Shown: positions 25,649 through 34,969 of the stretch, one piece after another | Numbering within the stretch: the stretch's first letter is position 1 | Layout: each line of letters opens with the position of its first letter | Assembly (NCBI RefSeq): GCF_007004135.1 | Contig: NZ_VJMG01000008.1 | Coordinates: 111,734 to 175,733 of the forward strand | From: Affinirhizobium straminoryzae | GTDB taxonomy: Bacteria; Pseudomonadota; Alphaproteobacteria; Rhizobiales; Rhizobiaceae | DNA: 64,000 nt | Direction of reading: 5' to 3' | Made by a program: the position numbers and the translations under genes | Notes under the pieces: model-generated | Databases searched by the model: none | What the model was told of the DNA's origin: nothing | What the model saw: the letters and a program-made list of their open reading frames with translations, nothing else

Positions 25649-26878
25649 ATGGCAGGCCCGCTCCTTCCCGTTTCCGACGCCCTCCAGCGCCTTTTGTCGC
25701 GCGCCAGGCCGGTGGCGGAGGCGGAACGGATCGGCCTCAGGCAGGCAGCCGGCCGCGTGCTGGCGGAAGATCTTGCCGCACGCCTGACACAGCCCCCCTT
25801 TCACGCCTCCGCGATGGACGGCTATGCACTGCGCGCCGCCGACGCTGCCAAGATCGGCGCCGAACTGACCGTGATCGGGCAGTCAGCAGCCGGCCACGCC
25901 TTTGGCAGCACGCTCGGCCCCGGCGAAGCCGTGCGCATCTTTACCGGTGCGCCGGTGCCTGAGGGCGCAGACGCGGTGCTGATCCAGGAGGATGCCGAGC
26001 GGCTGGACGACAACCGAATCCGCACGACTTTCGCCGTGACGGCGGGACGACATATCCGTCCGCGTGGTCAGGATTTTGCCGAGGGCGAGGTGGTGCTGAA
26101 GGCCGGCACCAGGCTCGACCATGCCCATGTGACCGTTGCGGCCGCGATGAACCATGCGACAGTCTCCGTCTACCGACGTCCGCGGGTGGCGCTGGTTGCC
26201 ACCGGCGACGAACTGGTCGCCCCCGGCGGCGCCCCCGGACCTGACCAGATCATTGCCTCCAATACCTTCGGCGTGGCGGCCCTGATCGAGGCAGCTGGCG
26301 GCGAGGTTCTGGATCTTGGCATCGTCGGCGACGACCGCACCCTCATCGAGGCGCAGATCGGCAAGGCTGTCGAGGCCGGTGTCGATGTGCTGGTGACGCT
26401 CGGCGGCGCCTCCGTCGGCGACCACGACCTGGTGCAGGTAAGTCTCAAGGCCAAAGGGATGGCGCTGGATTTCTGGCGCATCGCCATGCGCCCCGGCAAG
26501 CCGCTGATGGTCGGTGCACTCGGAGACATGCAGGTTCTCGGCCTGCCCGGCAATCCGGTGGCAAGCCTCGTCTGCTGCCTGCTGTTCCTGGAGCCGCTGA
26601 TCGCCCGGCTGGCGCACCAGCCGCGTCCCGACCGTAGCGGGACGGCCGTGACTGCAACGACGCTTTCCGCCAACGACCAGCGGCAGGACTATCTGCGCGC
26701 CACGCTTTCGCGCGACACGGAGGGCCATCTGGTCGCGACCGCCTACGGCAAGCAGGATTCCTCGATGATGAAGATCTTTGCCCATTCCGACGCGCTGATC
26801 GTGCGGCCGCCGCACGCGCCGGAATTGCCGGCGGGCAGCCCCTGCCCCATCATCCTGCTGCGGCCGTTCCCCGGGTGA
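25649..26878 (+). CDS. moeA: Molybdopterin molybdotransferase MoeA
   Basis: 409 residues; inserts molybdate into adenylylated molybdopterin. Visible motifs are PPFHASAMDGYALRA near 48, RIFTGAPVPEGADAV near 95, VATGDELV near 185 and the TLGGASVGDHDLV loop near 250. The C-terminal domain IV ends LLRPF. ATG 25649 follows AAGGAATGAC. It is the last gene of the ppiD-to-moeA run; a photolyase follows after 60 bp. Confidence 0.95.
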   Translation: MAGPLLPVSDALQRLLSRARPVAEAERIGLRQAAGRVLAEDLAARLTQPPFHASAMDGYALRAADAAKIGAELTVIGQSAAGHAFGSTLGPGEAVRIFTGAPVPEGADAVLIQEDAERLDDNRIRTTFAVTAGRHIRPRGQDFAEGEVVLKAGTRLDHAHVTVAAAMNHATVSVYRRPRVALVATGDELVAPGGAPGPDQIIASNTFGVAALIEAAGGEVLDLGIVGDDRTLIEAQIGKAVEAGVDVLVTLGGASVGDHDLVQVSLKAKGMALDFWRIAMRPGKPLMVGALGDMQVLGLPGNPVASLVCCLLFLEPLIARLAHQPRPDRSGTAVTATTLSANDQRQDYLRATLSRDTEGHLVATAYGKQDSSMMKIFAHSDALIVRPPHAPELPAGSPCPIILLRPFPG

Positions 26879-26938
26879 TCTGCAGCGCGGGCGTATCCGT
26901 AAGCGGCTGACAAATACTCGAAATTCCGGAGCTGCCGC

Positions 26939-28393
26939 GTGTCCGACCGATCCCCCGTCCTTCTCTGGTTCCGCAAGGATCTGCGTCTCGATGACAATGC
27001 TGCGCTGATGGCAGCAGTCCAGAGCGGCGGGCCGGTGGTCTGCGTCTATGTGCGCGAACCGCAATCGGAAAAGGTCGGGCCCCTGGGCGCCGCACAGGAA
27101 TGGTGGCTGCATCATTCGCTGACAGCCCTCGACGCGGCACTGTCCGAAAAAGGCAACCGGCTGATCCTGCGCAGTGGCACGGCGGTCGAGGCGCTGGCGA
27201 TACTGGCGCGCGAGACCGGCGCAAGATCCCTTTTCGTCAATCGCCTCTACGAGCGCGACGAGATCGACCCCGCCATCCTCGAACAGCTTCACAGGACCGG
27301 GCTGGAGATCCGTCGCTTCAAGGGCCAGCTCCTGCATGATCCGAAGACGATGCGCACCGGCACGGCCGGACCCTACCGGGTCTACACACCCTTCTGGAGG
27401 GCGCTGGAAAAGGAAGGCGAGCCACGTGAGCCGGTGGATGCGCCCGCCTCCATTCCCGCGCCTGCGCATGTTCCCGCCTCCGAATCGCTTGCCGATTGGG
27501 ATCTCCTGCCGCAACGCCCGAACTGGGCGGTAGAATTCGACAACCTCTGGCAACCGGGAGAAGCGGGCGCTCATCAGCGGCTCAGGCGCTTCATCGACAA
27601 GCCGATCGAACGCTACAAGCGCGACCGCGACTTTCCGGGGCTTGAGGATGCAACCTCGATGCTCTCCCCGCACCTCGCCTTCGGCGAAATCTCGCCGGCC
27701 CGCATCTGGCACGCAACGCGGGGCCTGACCGCCACGGAAGACATGATCCATTTTCGCAAGGAACTGGTCTGGCGCGAATTTTCCTACCACCTGCTGGTGG
27801 AGTTTCCACGGCTTGCCAGCGCCAACTGGAACGATCGGTTCGATGCCTTCCCCTGGGCGTTTGACAAGGCGCAGTTCGCAGCCTGGACGACGGGGCAGAC
27901 GGGCTATCCGATCGTCGATGCCGGTATGCGACAGCTGTGGCGGCACGGCTACATGCACAACCGGGTGCGGATGATTACGGCCTCCTTCCTGATCAAGGAC
28001 CTGATGATCGACTGGCGAAAGGGCGAGGCCTGGTTCCGCGATACGCTGCTGGATGCCGATGCCGCTTCGAACGCCGCCAACTGGCAATGGGTGGCCGGGT
28101 CCGGCGCGGATGCCGCCCCCTTCTTCCGCATCTTCAACCCGATCCTGCAGGGCGAGAAATTTGATCCCGCGGGTGATTACATCCGTCGGTTCGTGCCGGA
28201 GATCGCAGGACTGCCGAACCGCTATCTCCACAAGCCCTTCGAGGCGCCGCTTGCCGTGCTGAAAGAGGCTGGCGTGACGCTCGGCACCACCTATCCGAAA
28301 CCCGTCGTCGACCACGGCCTTGCCCGCGACCGGGCGCTGTCGGCCTATGCGCATGTCACCGGCAGGAGCGCCGATCCGGATCCGCGGGATTGA
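26939..28393 (+). CDS. phrB: Deoxyribodipyrimidine photolyase
   Basis: 484-residue light-driven DNA repair enzyme that splits cyclobutane pyrimidine dimers. N-terminal antenna-cofactor domain begins VLLWFRKDLRLDDNAAL. The FAD-binding domain contains LSPHLAFGEISPARIWHA, WREFSYHLLVEFP, GYPIVDAGMRQLW and NAANWQWVAGSGADAAPFFRIFNP, all class I CPD photolyase blocks. GTG start with GAGCTGCC upstream. It is convergent with pyrG; a shared terminator region lies between. Confidence 0.95.
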   Translation: MSDRSPVLLWFRKDLRLDDNAALMAAVQSGGPVVCVYVREPQSEKVGPLGAAQEWWLHHSLTALDAALSEKGNRLILRSGTAVEALAILARETGARSLFVNRLYERDEIDPAILEQLHRTGLEIRRFKGQLLHDPKTMRTGTAGPYRVYTPFWRALEKEGEPREPVDAPASIPAPAHVPASESLADWDLLPQRPNWAVEFDNLWQPGEAGAHQRLRRFIDKPIERYKRDRDFPGLEDATSMLSPHLAFGEISPARIWHATRGLTATEDMIHFRKELVWREFSYHLLVEFPRLASANWNDRFDAFPWAFDKAQFAAWTTGQTGYPIVDAGMRQLWRHGYMHNRVRMITASFLIKDLMIDWRKGEAWFRDTLLDADAASNAANWQWVAGSGADAAPFFRIFNPILQGEKFDPAGDYIRRFVPEIAGLPNRYLHKPFEAPLAVLKEAGVTLGTTYPKPVVDHGLARDRALSAYAHVTGRSADPDPRD

Positions 28394-28436
28394 GGGGTTG
28401 CGACTGCCGCGACCGACCAAACAATCCCCTTTCAAC

Positions 28437-28470
28437 AAAAAACCCCCTGCCCGGCTTCGCGGACAAGGGG
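28437..28470 (-). terminator. Intrinsic terminator of pyrG
   Basis: On the minus strand a GC-rich stem (CCCCTTGTCC with GGGCAGGGG, small CGCGAAGC loop region) is followed by GTTTTTTGTT. It lies about 25 bp after the pyrG stop and close to the phrB end, so it may serve both convergent genes. Confidence 0.75.
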
Positions 28471-28495
28471 CGATGATGTTTTACAGGATCAGGCC

Positions 28496-30142
<1,647 letters not shown>

Positions 30143-30201
30143 TTAAACGAACGATTCCACCAGCAGAATTCTAACGCCCCTGCGTTAAAGCTGTTGAAAT
30201 C

Positions 30202-30238
30202 TGGACAAAAGAAAACCGGCAGGCTTTCGGCCTGCCGG
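30202..30238 (-). terminator. Intrinsic terminator of secG
   Basis: On the minus strand CCGGCAGGC and GCCTGCCGG form a 9-bp perfect stem with a 5-nt loop (30216-30238), followed by TTTTCTTTTG. It starts about 20 bp after the secG stop, a textbook rho-independent terminator that separates secG from pyrG. Confidence 0.85.
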
Positions 30239-30260
30239 ATGTTTTATGCGTCACGCGGCC

Positions 30261-30680
30261 TTATTGGCCCGTCGGAACCGCCTTCGGATCGGCCGGAGCC
30301 GGAGCTGCCGGTGCGGCAGCGCCGTTACCGGCAGCCGGTGCAGCGGCGCCATTCGCCGGAGCCTGGCCTGCCGGTGCTGCGCCGCCGAGCGAGTCGAGAA
30401 TACCGTTGCCGCTACCCTGCTGCGAGGCGGGAATGCGGTTCAGGATATCCGTCGGGCGCGAATCGTAACGGGCGAGAATGCCGAGTGCCAGCGAGGTGAT
30501 GAAGAACAGCGTGGCGAGGATCGCCGTGGTGCGCGTCAGCGCATTGGCCGTGCCGCGGGCCGACATGAAGCCGGAACCGCCGCCGATGCCGAGGCCGCCG
30601 CCTTCGGAACGCTGAATCAGCACGACGCCGACGAGCGCCAGCACGATCATGAGATGGATAACGATCAATACGGTCTGCAT
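30261..30680 (-). CDS. secG: Preprotein translocase subunit SecG
   Basis: 139 residues, inner-membrane partner of SecYE. Two transmembrane helices (about 3-22 and 50-70) flank the conserved RSEGGGLGIGGGSGFMSARGTANALTR-type loop, of which GGSGFMSAR is the family signature. The C-terminal 60 residues are an Ala/Pro-rich low-complexity tail, common in alphaproteobacterial SecG. I chose ATG 30680 (MQTVLIVIHL); upstream codons in frame add a non-conserved leader. Confidence 0.93.
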   Translation of the reverse strand: MQTVLIVIHLMIVLALVGVVLIQRSEGGGLGIGGGSGFMSARGTANALTRTTAILATLFFITSLALGILARYDSRPTDILNRIPASQQGSGNGILDSLGGAAPAGQAPANGAAAPAAGNGAAAPAAPAPADPKAVPTGQ

Positions 30681-30797
30681 ATCAGTCCAGTCCTGCGCGC
30701 CGGCTGGCGGCAATCAAAAACAGTCTGGCCGGCTCTTTAGCCGAGCCGGGCCAGCATTCCAAGGGGCAAGTGCGCCTGAACGGCGTTTTGCGGCAAA

Positions 30798-31568
30798 TTA
30801 ACCGACAAGGTCCTCATAGGCCTTGTAGATGGCGAGGAAGTCGGCCGCTTTCAAGCTTGCGCCGCCCACCAGTGCGCCGTCCACATTGGCAACCCCCATC
30901 AATTCCTTCGCATTGGAAGGCTTTACGGAGCCGCCATAGAGAATGCGGATCGCCTTGCCGGCCGCCCCGAAGCGGGCCACCAGTTCGGCGCGCATGAAGG
31001 CATGCGCCTTTTCCACGTCCTCGACCGTCGGCGTCAGGCCGGTGCCGATTGCCCAGACGGGCTCGTAGGCGATCACGGTGTTTTCCGAATTGGCGCCGTC
31101 CGGAACCGAGGCGGCCAGCTGGCGCTTGAGGATTTCCAGCGTCTGGCCGGCCTTGCGCTCATCGGCCGTCTCGCCGATGCAGATGATGGCGGTCACATCG
31201 GCGGCAAAGGCTGCTTCCGCCTTGGCGCGCACCAGATGGTCTGTTTCGGCATGGTCGCTGCGGCGCTCGGAGTGGCCGACGATCACAAAGGTGCCGTAGC
31301 AATCGGCGATCATCTCGGCCGAAATATCACCGGTATGGGCGCCCGATGCGTTCTGGTGGCAATCCTGGGCGCCGATCATCAGCGGGCTGTCCGTGCACAG
31401 CGCTGTCGAGACGTAGAGAAGCGTGGCCGGCGGGCAGATGAGCGCATCGACCTTCTCCGAAAGGGGACCCTGCACGCCTTCGGCAATCGCCTTGATCTGG
31501 TCCAGCGAGGACCGCGTGCCATTCATCTTCCAGTTTCCAGCCACCAGCGGGCGAACATCCGGCGTCAT
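30798..31568 (-). CDS. tpiA: Triosephosphate isomerase
   Basis: 256-residue TIM barrel of glycolysis/gluconeogenesis interconverting DHAP and glyceraldehyde-3-phosphate. Catalytic elements: VAGNWKMNG (Lys), VIVGHSERR (His), [12 protein letters not shown] (Glu) and the phosphate-binding [11 protein letters not shown]. Located upstream of secG on the same strand with a ~120-bp gap, so it may have a separate transcript. Confidence 0.96.
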   Translation of the reverse strand: MTPDVRPLVAGNWKMNGTRSSLDQIKAIAEGVQGPLSEKVDALICPPATLLYVSTALCTDSPLMIGAQDCHQNASGAHTGDISAEMIADCYGTFVIVGHSERRSDHAETDHLVRAKAEAAFAADVTAIICIGETADERKAGQTLEILKRQLAASVPDGANSENTVIAYEPVWAIGTGLTPTVEDVEKAHAFMRAELVARFGAAGKAIRILYGGSVKPSNAKELMGVANVDGALVGGASLKAADFLAIYKAYEDLVG

Positions 31569-31717
31569 CGCGGTTTGTCTTCCTTCATCCCGAGCCGTTC
31601 CAGAAAAAGGAACGGCATCCTCACATTTTCAACAGACGGGGTTTTAGACGGTTATCGCGTGAATTGGTATGGAAAATCGCAGGCTTGGTTCAGAAGTCTG
31701 GTTAAAATTCCAGTCAA

Positions 31718-32644
31718 TCAGCGCGCCGCCTGCGTCAGCATGAAGTTGAGGATCTCGCGCCAGTCGCTCATGCGAACCGGTGTGCCATGGCCGCCCGTAC
31801 GAAACAGGCGGAAACGCGTCGGATATGCCTTGCTGATCATCTTCTGATAGACGGCGATCTGCTCTTCTGCCTTGTAAACCTTATCCGCACTGCCGTGGCT
31901 GAAGAAGACGGGAATGCGCAGCTTGGCGGCCGGCGTCGTCAGAAAGCCGGGGTCCGGCGGACCGCCCATCACCACCAGCCCCTTCAGATAGCGCACGGCC
32001 TCCTTGTCACGCGAGACGCTCTGGCAGATGAAATTCCCCATGGACGCGCAGGCCAGGATGACCGGGCGTCCCTTCGAATTCTCGAACACGAACCGGATGA
32101 GGGCGGCGACATCGGCCGCGCCGTTCGGATCGAAACCCGGCACGCTCGGTGCATAATAGGTGCCGCCGCTCGTGACGGTGAGGTTCTTCAGACGGTTGAA
32201 GTTGCCACCGAAGGAAAAATCATTGGCGCCCAGCCTGCGGTCGCCGCCGCGGCCATGGATGAAGATCACCGTGAAGGCAGCATTTTCCAGAGGCCCGACG
32301 CGGGTAACATCGAGCCGCATGCCGCCAAGCGACAGCGTCTCGTTCACCTGCTGCCGGTGGCTGACCGCCGTATCGACATAGGCAGACTTGACACGCCGTT
32401 CCGGCTCCTCGTCGCGGCCGTTGATGTCACGCTGTTCCTGATAGTCGATCACCTCGAATGCCCCGTCATCGCGGCTTTCCAGCACGGTCTGGCGAGAGAA
32501 GAGATCATCCTTGAAAGGGGGAATCGGGCCATCCGTCCCCTGGGCTGCCGCAGCGGAAGCAAGGCCGAAGACAAGCCCAAGCGCGGCAAGCCACCGCAGG
32601 GTACGCGCTTGCGGCAAATCATCTGTGGACATGCGGCGGTTCAT
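31718..32644 (-). CDS. Secreted alpha/beta hydrolase
   Basis: About 308 residues with an N-terminal signal sequence (around residues 16-36, LRWLAALGLVFGLASAAAA). The alpha/beta-hydrolase pattern shows FIHGRGGDR (oxyanion region), nucleophile elbow CASMGN, FSHGSADKVY (acid) and GGHGTP (histidine). The elbow has Cys where the first Gly of GxSxG is usual. The substrate is unknown; esterase or lipase are possible. ATG 32644 has AGGAAG upstream; 32632 is an alternative. Longer frames upstream lie antisense to parE and are rejected. Confidence 0.78.
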   Translation of the reverse strand: MNRRMSTDDLPQARTLRWLAALGLVFGLASAAAAQGTDGPIPPFKDDLFSRQTVLESRDDGAFEVIDYQEQRDINGRDEEPERRVKSAYVDTAVSHRQQVNETLSLGGMRLDVTRVGPLENAAFTVIFIHGRGGDRRLGANDFSFGGNFNRLKNLTVTSGGTYYAPSVPGFDPNGAADVAALIRFVFENSKGRPVILACASMGNFICQSVSRDKEAVRYLKGLVVMGGPPDPGFLTTPAAKLRIPVFFSHGSADKVYKAEEQIAVYQKMISKAYPTRFRLFRTGGHGTPVRMSDWREILNFMLTQAAR

Positions 32645-32842
32645 CCACTTCCTGTCAAAACTCGGTCTTGCCAAGGACTGCGCTGCAGCGCACATCCTGT
32701 CGCAACGCCTGCTTCTTTGCACGAGCATCGCGAAAAAGCCACGCCATCTGGCACGTTCGCAGACGATTCGATAGCCACCTCCAAGCCGGAAATCCGTATC
32801 CCGCGCTTCCGTTGCTTGCTCACAGGCCCTATAGACGGACCC

Positions 32843-34906
32843 ATGGACGACACGAACGATCTTTTCGCCAGCCTTCCGAGCACGGCTCCCAAGCCGGCCG
32901 AAAAGGCATCCGACGCAGCCGAGGCCGCTCCCAAGGCGCCGGCCGCCCGCCCGCAACCTGCTGCGCCGACAGCGGGTGGCGACAGCTATGATGCCTCCTC
33001 GATCCGGGTGCTGGAAGGGCTCGAACCCGTCCGCATGCGGCCCGGAATGTATATCGGCGGCACGGACGAGAAGGCGCTGCACCACCTGTTTGCCGAAGTC
33101 ATCGACAACTCGATGGACGAGGCAGTGGCGGGCCACGCCAACTTCATCGAGGTGCATCTCGATGCGGCGGGCTTCCTGACCGTCACTGACAACGGCCGCG
33201 GCATTCCCGTGGAAAACCATCCGCAGGTGCCGGGCAAGTCCACCCTTGAAGTGATCATGACCAAGCTGCATGCCGGCGGCAAGTTCGACGGCAAGGCCTA
33301 CGAGACATCCGGTGGTCTGCATGGCGTGGGTGTCTCCGTCGTCAATGCGCTGTCGGATCTGCTCGAAGTGGAGGTGGCGCGCAATCGCAAGCTCTATCGC
33401 CAGCGCTTTTCGCGCGGCGTGCCGCAAGGCGGGCTGGAGGAACTCGGCGACGTGCACAACCGGCGCGGCACGCGCGTGCGCTTCCATCCCGATCCGCAAA
33501 TCTTTGGCGATCACGCAAAATTCGATCCGGGCCGTATCTTCCGCATGGCGCGCTCCAAGGCCTATCTGTTCGGCGGCGTGGAAATCCGCTGGAGCTGCGA
33601 TCCGGGCGTCGTGCCAGCCGGCGGCGAGATCCCGGAAAAGGCCGTCTTCCATTTTCCCGGCGGCCTTAAGGATTATCTGGCGGCAACGCTCGGCAAGGAT
33701 TTCACCGTCACCCGCGAGATCTTTTCCGGTCGCACGGAAAAAACCGGCGGTCACGGCGCCCTGGAATGGGCGATCACCTGGTATGGCGGCGACCCGCAGG
33801 TCCATTCCTACTGCAACACCATTCCGACCCCAGAGGGCGGCACGCACGAGGCGGGCCTTCGCATCGCGCTGACCAAGGGCCTGAAGAACTATGCCGAACT
33901 GACGCAGAACAAGCGCGCCCAGCAGATCACCACCGACGACGTGATGATCTCGGCCGTCGGCATGCTGTCCGTCTTCATCCGTGAACCGGAATTCGTCGGC
34001 CAGACCAAGGACAAGCTCGCGACCGTCGAAGCCCAGCGCATCGTGGAAAATGCGCTGCGCGATCCCTTTGATCACTATCTGGCCGGCAACCCGGCAGAAG
34101 CGGCAAAGCTGCTGGACTGGGTGATCGAGCGGGCCGAAGAGCGTCTGCGCCGGCGCAAGGAAAAGGAAGTCAACCGCAAGACGGCGGTGCGTAAGCTTCG
34201 CCTGCCCGGCAAGCTGGCCGACTGCTCGCAGAACACCGCCGAGGGCGCTGAACTCTTCATCGTCGAAGGCGATTCGGCCGGTGGTTCCGCCAAGCAGGCG
34301 CGCAACCGCATGAACCAGGCGATCCTGCCGCTGCGCGGCAAGATCCTCAATGTCGGCAGCGCCAGCCGCGAAAAGCTCTCCGCCAACCAGCAGATCGCCG
34401 ATCTGATCCAGGCGCTCGGCTGCGGCACGCGTACGAAATATCGCGAGGAAGACCTGCGCTACGAGCGCGTCATCATCATGACCGATGCCGACGTGGACGG
34501 TGCCCACATCGCCTCGCTGCTGATCACCTTCTTCTACCAGGAAATGCCGGAGCTGATCCGCGGCAGCCATCTCTATCTGGCGGTGCCGCCGCTCTATGTC
34601 ATTCGCCAGGGTGCAAAAACGGTCTATGCGCGAGACGATGCGCATCGGGCCGAACTGATGGAAACGGTGTTCAAGGGCAAGAAGGTGGAAATCGGCCGCT
34701 TCAAAGGTCTCGGCGAAATGATGCCGGCGCAGCTCAAGGAAACCACCATGGATCCCGGCAAACGCACCCTGTTGCGCGTCGAGATCGACGAGGTGGATTT
34801 CGAGGGAACCCGCGAGGCCGTCGACAACCTGATGGGGACGAAGGCCGACGCCCGCTTCCGCTTCATTCAGGACCGCGCGGCTTTCGCTGACAATCTCGAC
34901 ATCTGA
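32843..34906 (+). CDS. parE: DNA topoisomerase IV subunit B
   Basis: 687-residue ATPase subunit of topo IV, which decatenates daughter chromosomes. After a ~50-residue Ala/Pro-rich leader come the GHKL ATPase motifs (VIDNSMDEAV, TDNGRGIPVE, GGLHGVGVSVVNALS), then the TOPRIM domain with EGDSAGGSAKQ and DADVDGAHIA. Absence of the long GyrB insert supports ParE over GyrB. It is divergent from the hydrolase and convergent with the phytochrome gene. Confidence 0.94.
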   Translation: MDDTNDLFASLPSTAPKPAEKASDAAEAAPKAPAARPQPAAPTAGGDSYDASSIRVLEGLEPVRMRPGMYIGGTDEKALHHLFAEVIDNSMDEAVAGHANFIEVHLDAAGFLTVTDNGRGIPVENHPQVPGKSTLEVIMTKLHAGGKFDGKAYETSGGLHGVGVSVVNALSDLLEVEVARNRKLYRQRFSRGVPQGGLEELGDVHNRRGTRVRFHPDPQIFGDHAKFDPGRIFRMARSKAYLFGGVEIRWSCDPGVVPAGGEIPEKAVFHFPGGLKDYLAATLGKDFTVTREIFSGRTEKTGGHGALEWAITWYGGDPQVHSYCNTIPTPEGGTHEAGLRIALTKGLKNYAELTQNKRAQQITTDDVMISAVGMLSVFIREPEFVGQTKDKLATVEAQRIVENALRDPFDHYLAGNPAEAAKLLDWVIERAEERLRRRKEKEVNRKTAVRKLRLPGKLADCSQNTAEGAELFIVEGDSAGGSAKQARNRMNQAILPLRGKILNVGSASREKLSANQQIADLIQALGCGTRTKYREEDLRYERVIIMTDADVDGAHIASLLITFFYQEMPELIRGSHLYLAVPPLYVIRQGAKTVYARDDAHRAELMETVFKGKKVEIGRFKGLGEMMPAQLKETTMDPGKRTLLRVEIDEVDFEGTREAVDNLMGTKADARFRFIQDRAAFADNLDI

Positions 34907-34969
34907 GCCTATCTTTCTGATCGCATATTCTGCCGGTCCCTGCGCGCCGACAGAAGAGCAGATGCCGGC

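Noticed and set aside
32645..34645. Long N-terminal extension of the alpha/beta hydrolase
   Set aside because: It lies antisense to parE; the signal sequence and Shine-Dalgarno place the start at 32644.
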